A DNA stretch of 64,000 nucleotides from Pegoplata infirma (taxonomy: Eukaryota; Arthropoda; Insecta; Diptera; Anthomyiidae): NCBI GenBank assembly GCA_963921195.1, contig OY992540.1, forward strand, positions 170,841,923-170,905,922, in the 5' to 3' direction. The first letter of the stretch is position 1. Each line of letters opens with the position of its first letter. The position numbers were made by a program, and so were the translations under genes. The notes beneath the pieces were generated by a model. That model was not told the origin of the DNA and searched no databases. It saw only the letters and a list, made by a program, of their open reading frames with translations. This document shows, one piece after another, positions 56,758 through 64,000 of the stretch.

Positions 56758-58295
56758 TAGTGTTTTGTATGGGCTATCGATTGGCATTATTAGTTTTTGG
56801 AAAAAATTCAGAACTATGTCTGAATTTTTCAAATAAAAAATAAAAATCGATATAGCAAAAAACACGCCATTTTTAATTTTTTTTTAAAAAATTTTAAATT
56901 AAAGTTCATTTCATTCTCTACATCATATCAAATTTTCAGAGAGCAGTTTTTTTTGGTTTTCGAGAAAAGTGGCTTTAAAATTTGAATGTGTTATTTTATT
57001 TTCCATATCACTCATACGCCACGATACATTTATTTTTGCACTTACCAAAAACTTGTTTAATTCTATTTAGATAATTGATTCAGAGCCGATTTGTAGAGTC
57101 CAACCGAATATTCGGTTTCGGTCTCGACTTCTGCCGAATAATGGGGCTTCGGCCTCTATTCGGTATTCGGCAAAATTTTAGTATTTTAAAAAATATATAA
57201 AAAAGTTGCTAAATTTTTAAATTTCGAGTAACATTACACTTGATTCAGTTCATTTTAAAATATGTAACAAGGTTTTCCAATTAACGTGTTACCGTTACAG
57301 TTCAAATAATTTTTTTTCTTAATCTACAGATTTAATGAACAATTTTTCTTAAGTTTATTCAAATATGATTTTTTTGTAAGTTTTTTAAAATATATATATT
57401 TTTTAATGAATACAACAATTCCGATGGTTTAAAAACATTAAGTGCTGTATATTTATTTTAAAAAAGAAATATGTAAAAATTTTAATCAGCCAGGCATTAA
57501 TTTTTTTGAGTTTCGGGTTTGGTTCGGTTTGGCCTACAAAAACGGGTTTCGGCCGGAAGCTATTGATTTGTCATATTTATAATAAGAATTCGACTGTTTT
57601 TAAAGATTCTTCGTATCAAGGTTGCATTCAATATCAATAAAATTACAATATTTCAGAAGTGATCTTTGCCTTATGATTGTTGAAATTCTGGGACGCCGCT
57701 TAGCCATTTACTGGAATAAATCCAGGCAACAATATTCACAGTCGTTGTTAACTAAAAATTTAAAATATATCAGAAGTAGACAAGTTCCAAAAAATATTTT
57801 AAAGTCTGCACTTCAAAAATTTTACAAACCTTCTTCATCATTTCAAAGATTTTAAAGTTCAAAAAAATTGTCATTCTTATTACACAGAAGACGAGTAAGC
57901 GATGACAATGTATGTCTCTGGTCAACAAAAAAAAAACAGTCGAATTCCTATAAATAAGACAAATCAGCTCTAAATCGGTTATCTAAACAGAATTAAACAA
58001 GTTTTTGGTAAGTGCAAAAATAAATGTTTCGTGGCGTATGAGTGATATGGAAAATAAATTAAGACATTCAAATTTTAAAGCCACTTTTCTCGAAAACCAA
58101 AAATAACTGCTCTCTGAAAATTTGATATGATGTAGAGAATGAAATGAACTTTGATCTAAAATTTTTTTAAAAAAAATTAAAAATGGCGTGTTTTTTTCTA
58201 CATCGATTTTTATTTTTCATTTGAAAAATTCAGACATAGTTCTGAATTTTTCCCAAAAACAAATAATGCCAATCGATAGCCCAAACAAAACACTA
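56758..58295. mobile_element. 1.5-kb element with about 330-bp inverted arms
   Basis: TAGTGTTTTGTATGGGCTATC at the left is mirrored by GATAGCCCAAACAAAACACTA at the right. The arms (ATTCAGAACTATGTCTGAATT, CGAGAAAAGTGGCTTTAAAAT, CATATCACTCATACGCCACG) pair to about 57,090 and 57,965. An open frame of 77 codons at 57,622-57,855 has no recognisable motif. Confidence 0.75.
57094..57562. mobile_element. hAT-like element with TTCGGTTTCGG motifs, decayed
   Basis: Left end TAGAGTCCAACCGAATATTCGG, right end TTTCGGCCGGAAGCTA. Flanks are CCGATTTG and TTGATTTG (6 of 8 match). The other arm of the host element shows the uninterrupted order GATTTGTC. Related to 22,984-23,466. Confidence 0.65.
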
Positions 58296-58514
58296 GTGGT
58301 ATTCAGAGTCTTACTTGCTAGCCCTGGTATTGTGGTACTTGAGTACATTTACCTCAAACAACAACAAAATACATTAGAGCTACTTTTTTACTTTTTTACA
58401 TTTTAGCTTTTTTAAAACCTATGAGTAAAATAAAAATGTACTTTTTTACTTTTATGTCATTGTTGACAAAATATTTTTTTAAATTAATTTGTGTTTTGTT
58501 TGGTTTTGTAAAAA

Positions 58515-61500
58515 ATGGGCGAACCAGAGAAAAAACGTAAAAAACGTGAAACTCCGGTCAAAAAATGGACGGATGATGAAGTGGTGAAAATGCTTCATTA
58601 TATAATTGACGATGATAATTTTGAGGTAAGTATTGCCAATAAAACTGTGTGCAAATTTTAAATATTACGTGTTTTATTAGAAACCAACTGCCCAAATTTT
58701 TTACATGAAAATGCTGAAGCAGTTGGAAATTAAAGCCAGTTGGGATATAACTAAATGGAAGCTAAGAAATCTCAAGCGGACTTTTCAAAAAGCCTCCGAT
58801 TGGCAAAACTCAACTGGGGCCGGAATAACGGAAGAGGATGGTTGCATTTCTGTTGAAGGTAATCATATAACATACATATTTGATTTAGTTCCCAAAATAT
58901 GTCTTCACAATTATAAAATTGTTTTATTTTTTAGAAAAAGTTAGAAAAATGTGTCCACATTTCGATTTATTGTCCAAAATTTTCGGCGTCAATAAACAAT
59001 GTCCGTTTTCCGAAGTTTTGGAGGCGTCTTCAATGAACATAGTTGAAGACTCTTACTCCCAATCATTTGAAGGTGCCGATTATTCTGAAGTGGAAATATT
59101 AGTAGAAGAAGATACAACCTATGGATCAATTCTTTCAGAATTCGGTCAAAATTCCCATAATATTGATTTATCTGATTCAACTTCGCAGATTGATGCACCT
59201 TCTACAGCTTTTGATTATACAGGCAACATTGTATATGTACCTATCTTATCAAGACCGTTAAATTCCACGAAAAAAACAAGCAGTACTGTTAGATCTCTAC
59301 CCGAATCTATGTTGTTAAATACAACGCGTAGTTCAACTTCTCGTACTACTTCAAATCAGGGTAAGGAATGGCACACGTGCCCAGGACACATGTGCGCACA
59401 TTTGGCACATAGCACATCTGAAAAGTGCCATTCTATGGCACACGACACATGTGCCATGTGCTGGCACACGGCACATTTCTGGTGTGTCATGTGCCATACA
59501 CATGGCACATGGCACATTTGAAATGTGCAATGTGTCCTAGTATTACACATGGCACATCTGAAATGTGCCGTGTGCCAGCACATGGCACATGGCTCGTGTG
59601 CCAATTATTGGCACATGGCACATTTCAGATGTTTTTTTTTTCAATAATTGTTTTTAGAAATAAAGTACTTTTTTCAGAAAAAATACTACTTTTTTAGAAA
59701 AAAAAGTACTTTTTAGAAAAAATAGTACTTTTTTTAGAAAAAAAGTAGTTTTTTAGAAAAAAATAGTACTTTCTTAGAGAAAAAAGTACATTTTAGAAAA
59801 ACAAGTACTTTTTTGGAAAAGTACTTTTTTAGAAAAAAAGTACTTTTTAGAAAAAATAGTACTTTTTTTAAAAAAATAGTACTTTTTTAGAAAAAATAGT
59901 AATTTATCAAAAAAAGTACTTTTTTGGAAAAGTTAGTACTTTTTTAGAAAAAAAAATACTTTTTAGAAAAAATAGTACTTTTTGTAGAAAAAATTTCAGA
60001 AAAAAAGTACTTTTTTTAAAAAAAAGTACTTTTTTAGAAAAAATAGTACTTGTTGCAAAAAATTGTACTTTTTTAGAAAAAAAATACTTATTAGAAAAAC
60101 AAGTACTTTTTAGAAAAAATAGTACTTTTTAGAAAAATTAGTACTTTTTTGAAAAAAATAGTCTTTTTTTTTTAAAAAAAAGTACTTTTTATAAAAAAAT
60201 TGTTTTTTAGAACAAATAGTACTTTTTAGAAAAAATAGTACTTTTTTGAAAAAATTAGTCTTTTTAGGTAAAAAATAAAATATTACAAAAGATAGTACTT
60301 TTTTTTAAAAAAATAACTTTTTTAGAAAAAAATAGTACTTTGTAGAAAAAGTAGTACTTTTTTGGAAAGAAAAATAATTTTTAGAAAAAATAGTACTTTT
60401 AGAAAAAATAGTTCTTTTTTAGTAAAAATCGTACTTTTTATAGAAATTAGTAATTTTTTAGAAAAAAAAAGTACTTTTTAGAAAAAATAGTACTTTTTTA
60501 GAAAAAATACAGTAGAATCTCACAAATTAGAACCACTTTGTTCCTCGGGTAGTTCTAATTTCTGAAAAGTTCTAATTTCTGGGCATTTTTTTTTTCAAAG
60601 AAAATGACAAAGGAACAATAAAAACAGTTACGAATGCTTTATTTTAAAACAAAACAATTTTTGTTTGTTAATATTTAATTAATTTAAGACATTAAATTCG
60701 TAGAAAAACGCTTTAAGCGCTTTGAAATGAGAAATAACAGGCGTTACATCGATTATATCATCGTCACTGCTATCTGATACGTCATTAAACCCATCTTCAT
60801 TCCATTCTTCGATTTCTCTTACGCTTATAGAATTTTGAAAAAACAAAAACAAATAAAAAGTCCAGAAGTTAGAACCACTGGTTCTAATTTTAGAGCGTTA
60901 ACTAATAATAATTCGGGTTTTCTCCTATTTAGCTTAAAAAAACTAAAAAAAAACATTTTGTAGTGAAAATAAAAAAAAAAACTTCCAGAAATTAGAACCA
61001 AAGGTTCTAATTTCAGAGCGTCTAATATATTAAAATAACCGGTTCTAATTTCTGGACAGTTCTAATTTGTGTGAGTTCTAATTTGTGAGATTCTACTGTA
61101 GTACTTTTTAGAAAAAATTTTACTTTTTTTTGCAAAAAAAGTACTTTTTTAGAAAAAATAGTACTTTTTAGAAAAACTTACTTTTTTAAAAAAAAAAAGT
61201 ACTTTTTAAAGAAAAAGTACTTTTTTTTAGAAAAAATAGTACTTTTTTAAAAAATTTTAGAAAAAAGTATTTTTTTTAGAAAAATAGTACTTTTTTAGAA
61301 AATAGTACTTTTTTAGGAATTAGTACTTTCTTAGATATAATAGTACTTTATTTGAAAAAAAATATTACTTTTTTAGAAAAATTATTACTTTTTAAGAAAA
61401 ATTATTACTTTTTTTTAGAAAAATTACTACTTTTTTAGAAAAAAAGTACTTTTTTTAGAAATAATAGTACTTTTTAAAAAAACTAGCCCTTTTTCGAAAA

Positions 61501-63064
61501 AACATCATTTATTTTGCTCTATCTTTGCTTTATTTTTAAGATATAATACTAAATTAACGTCCTTTTGCTTGTATCTTAACTATTTAAGAAGTTATTCGCA
61601 ATTTTAGAATTTAGCAAAGATAAAATTGATCTGGAATCGCTTATGGAGGGGTAAAAATGACAAAGCATCTATTTTACTCTATCTCGATTAGTTTTTGAAA
61701 TATAATTAAAATATAAAATTAACGTCCTTTTGCTTGTATCTTAATTATTTAAGTTATTCGCAATTTTAAAATATTGCAAAGATAAAATTGATCTGGGATC
61801 GCTAAGTAAGTTATGTTTTTCTAAAAAAAGTACTATTTTTTCAAAAAAGTACTTTTTTTTCTAAAAAAGTACTTTTTTTATCTAAAAAGTACTTTTTTTT
61901 CTAAAAAAGCTCTTTTTTTTTCTAAAAAGTATTTTTTTTTTCTAAAAAAGTACTATTTTTTCTAAAAAGTACTTTTTTTCTAAAAAAAGTATTAACTTTT
62001 CCAAAACAGTACTTTTTTTCTAAAAAGTACTGTTTTTTTCTAAAAAAAAGTACTATTTTTTAAAAAAAAAAAAAGTACTATTTTTTTAAAAAGTACCATT
62101 TTTTCTAAAAAATTTTTATCTAAGAAATTTTTTTTTCTAAAAAAGTACTATTTTTTCTAAAAAACTACTTTTTTTTTTTAAAAAGTACTATTTTTTCTAA
62201 AAAGCACTTTTTTTTCGAAAAAGTACTAACTTTTCCAAAAAAGTACTGTTTTTTCTAAAAAAGTACCATTTTTGCAAAAAAGTACTATTTTTTTCAAAAA
62301 AGTACCATTTTTTCTAAAAACAAGTAAATTTATTTTTTTTTTAAAAAGTGAATTTTTTTCTTAAAAGTACTATTTTTTCTAAAAAAAGTACTTTTTTATC
62401 TGAAAAGTATTTTTTTTTTTCTAAAAAAGTACTATTTTTTCTAAAAAAGTACTATTTTTAAAAAAAAAGTGTTTTTTTTTCTAAAAAAGTAGTATTTTTT
62501 CTGAAGAAAGTATTTTATTTCTAAAAACAATTATTCAAAAAAAACATCTGAAATGTGCCAAGTGCCAATAACTGGCACACGGCACACGTGCCATGTGCTG
62601 GCACACGGCACATGTGTCGTGTGCCATGCTATGGGCACACGACACATTAGTAAATGTGATGTGCAGCACATGTGTGTGCCATTCCTTACCCTGCTTCAAA
62701 TTCAGATTCTGCAACATCAGCTACATCTTCAAAAGAAAATTGTTCATCTGACTTTGCAAAAAAAATGCAGAAAAGTGCTCCTAAGTCAGCAATAAGCCAA
62801 TTAAATTTATTTCAAACCGAACGTACAAAATATTTGGAAAGTAAGTTAGAGCTGGAAAAACATAAAGCTCAAATGGAAGAAGAAAAAGCCAAACGTGAGT
62901 TGGAATTGGAAGAAAGAAAACTTCAACAAAATATAGAATTGGAAGAAAAAAAGCTTCAACAAAATTTGGAGTTGAGAAAACTTGAAATAGAAAAGGACGA
63001 GAGAATAGCCAAATATGAAATAGAAATGCGATATAAATACAAATACGATTTATCTAATAAATGA
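58515..63064 (+). CDS. Harbinger Myb/SANT-like DNA-binding protein, interrupted by a hAT-like element
   Basis: Exons: 58515-58625 (ATG start), 58681-58858, 58935-59356, continuing at 62702-63064 after a 3.3-kb insertion. Total is 357 residues if the insertion is ignored. Introns of 55 and 76 bp have GT/AG borders and matching phases. The N-terminus (KKWTDDEVVKMLHYII; WDITKWKLRNLKRTFQKASDW; KVRKMCPHFDLLSKIFG) is the Myb/SANT-like fold found in Harbinger-encoded partner proteins, which help the transposase enter the nucleus and bind the element ends. A serine/threonine-rich middle holds the insertion. The C-terminus (62,815-63,050) is a long charged coiled coil (ELEERKLQQNIELEEKKLQQ). No stop or frameshift apart from the insertion. 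Confidence 0.8.
59357..62693. mobile_element. 3.3-kb hAT-like element with GGCACATG motifs and GTACTTTTT arrays
   Basis: Ends CAGGGTAAGGAATGGCACAC and GTGTGCCATTCCTTACCCTG, exact CTTCAAAT duplications (59,349-59,356; 62,694-62,701). Both arms first repeat TGGCACATG/GTGCCATGTG (200-280 bp), then hundreds of bases of TTTTTTAGAAAAAA/TAGTAC units in opposite orientation. A central 95-bp sequence is duplicated at 61,545-61,640 and 61,715-61,803. No transposase. Confidence 0.92.
60510..61098. mobile_element. pogo/Tigger-like miniature element
   Basis: Ends CAGTAGAATCTCACAAATTA and TAATTTGTGAGATTCTACTG, TA on both sides (60,508-60,509; 61,099-61,100). Both arms repeat GGTTCTAATTTCTG. CAGTAGAA-type ends and TA duplication fit the pogo branch of Tc1/mariner. 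No transposase. Confidence 0.85.
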
Positions 63065-63248
63065 TTATGAACTTATTTTTGATTATTTGATTGTACGAAT
63101 ACTCGTTGTTAGTACGAGTAAATACCCAATACCCCAAATAAAGGTTTTAAAAAAGAAAATGTTATAAAAATGTACAAAATTCTAATATGTATTTAATGGC
63201 TAGTATTTTTCAAATATATATACATCACTGGCCCTTATTGTTAGTATT
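63065..63248. other. Convergent 3' ends of the two Harbinger genes
   Basis: A 184-bp spacer between two facing stop codons. AATAAA at 63,138 could serve the plus-strand gene. Confidence 0.5.
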
Positions 63249-64000
63249 TTACGATTCAAACATAAGACGGTATATAGCTTGACGTTTTATTTCACAGTTG
63301 GAGTTTATTCTCTCCGGTTCATCTTCATCTTCTTCATCTTCGGACGTTAAATTCTCAATATTATCAGAACTCACATTATTATTTTTTTGTAAAATGATAT
63401 TGTGCAAAATACAACACACTAAAATCCATTCACAACAGAATTTGTGAGACTTCTTGTCTTCCAAACGCATTCGCAGTTCTTTTAAACTAGCAAATTTTTC
63501 TTTAAGTTGTCCAAAGAAATGTTCAATACGTACTCTATACTTGCTGTGTCGCAAGTTAAAAGCCTTTCTTTTGTTTTCATCCATGTGGTTTGCATTACTC
63601 CTGTATGGAGTAATGACCGTTTCTGACAATGGATATGCGGAGTCTCCTGCAATCCATTCATGGTTTGAAAAAAATTGTTCCTTGTTTTTTAAAATGTCGC
63701 ATTGTTTAAATATTTTTGCGTCATGAAAACTTCCCTGACTTCCTATAACAGCATGGCGTATCTTTAAATTGTGGTCACATATTACTTGTGCCTTAACAGA
63801 GTATATACGACTCTTGGAATAAAATAATTCGTGATGTACGACCGGTGCCTCAGCTAATTTGATTTCTGTGCCATCCACATAACCAATACAAAATGGCATT
63901 TCATGGAAAGTTTCTGCAACTATTTGCGATCTCTCCTTTGGACAAGGCCAATAAATATACTTTTGTGATAGAAAAACTGAACGAAAAACTCGCTTTGTAA
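63249..64000 (-). CDS. PIF/Harbinger transposase (DDE_4 type), N-terminus outside window
   Basis: The reading frame is open from the window edge (64,000) to TAA at 63,251-63,249, about 250 codons; the visible ATG at 63,899 is internal. Motifs of the Harbinger nuclease occur in order: GYVDGTEI (first catalytic Asp), SFHDAKIF, AGDSAYPL (second Asp), TPYRSN, and RVRIEHFFGQLKEKF (catalytic Glu). The C-terminus ends in an acidic patch (SEDEEDEDEPERI). It cuts and joins the element's own ends. No stop or frameshift is seen in the visible part, so this copy could have been active recently, though its partner gene is split. Confidence 0.88.
   Translation of the reverse strand, partial: TKRVFRSVFLSQKYIYWPCPKERSQIVAETFHEMPFCIGYVDGTEIKLAEAPVVHHELFYSKSRIYSVKAQVICDHNLKIRHAVIGSQGSFHDAKIFKQCDILKNKEQFFSNHEWIAGDSAYPLSETVITPYRSNANHMDENKRKAFNLRHSKYRVRIEHFFGQLKEKFASLKELRMRLEDKKSHKFCCEWILVCCILHNIILQKNNNVSSDNIENLTSEDEEDEDEPERINSNCEIKRQAIYRLMFES

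Larger units (their letters stand above)
58296..64000. mobile_element. PIF/Harbinger transposon (right end outside window)
   Basis: It carries the two genes expected for this superfamily, facing each other: a Myb-like DNA-binding protein (+) and a DDE transposase (-). The left boundary is probably near 58,296, where the previous element ends, but I could not define its terminal repeat without the right end. Confidence 0.7.

Noticed and set aside
57622..57855. Small protein gene
   Set aside because: 77 codons without motif, inside a palindromic element, no splice or poly(A) context.
59364..59604. Cysteine/histidine-rich small proteins
   Set aside because: They are translations of GGCACATG-type repeats in the arm of the hAT-like element.

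Overview
The window looks like a chromosome segment from a large, repeat-rich fly genome. A higher (brachyceran, probably calyptrate/blowfly-like) dipteran is my best guess. The sequence is AT-rich, introns are GT-AG, and the one host gene is clearly the fly cytokine receptor domeless. Much of the rest consists of the short dispersed repeats (with CCGTCTGTCCGTC-type runs) common in these flies. The species is inferred, not shown.

Host gene. Nine exons between 309 and 28,418 (+ strand) join in perfect phase to encode the last 1,143 residues of a Domeless-type JAK/STAT receptor. They cover about six fibronectin III repeats, one transmembrane helix and a long tyrosine-rich tail ending at the stop codon. 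The 5' end of the gene lies before position 1. Its introns are loaded with transposons; the first visible intron is 13.7 kb.

Introns. The first (440-14,158) holds terminal-inverted-repeat (TIR) elements, a satellite-like array (5.5-7.9 kb), fragments of a non-LTR retrotransposon and dispersed repeats, several carrying later insertions with exact target duplications. The 14,965-20,798 intron holds a nested pair of RNase H-encoding non-LTR retrotransposons. The 21,819-24,855 intron holds two direct repeats, each carrying a hammerhead-ribozyme-like sequence, which suggests a Penelope-like element or retrozyme relic.

Downstream of domeless (28.4-58.3 kb) I find no host gene. There are palindromic elements, CACAGAAAA-ended (Tc1/mariner-like) miniature elements with TA duplications, and hAT-like elements with 8-bp duplications. 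Two stand out: a stack at 40.2-43.8 kb in which two elements used the same 8-bp target, and a roughly 2.7-kb inverted duplication (51.4-56.5 kb) split by a hAT element with transposase remnants.

The last 5.7 kb (58.3-64.0 kb) is most of a PIF/Harbinger transposon. A Myb-like gene (+ strand) faces the DDE transposase gene (- strand, running off the window). The Myb-like gene is interrupted by a 3.3-kb hAT-like element, itself carrying a pogo-like insertion. The reading frame on the two sides of the insertion still matches.
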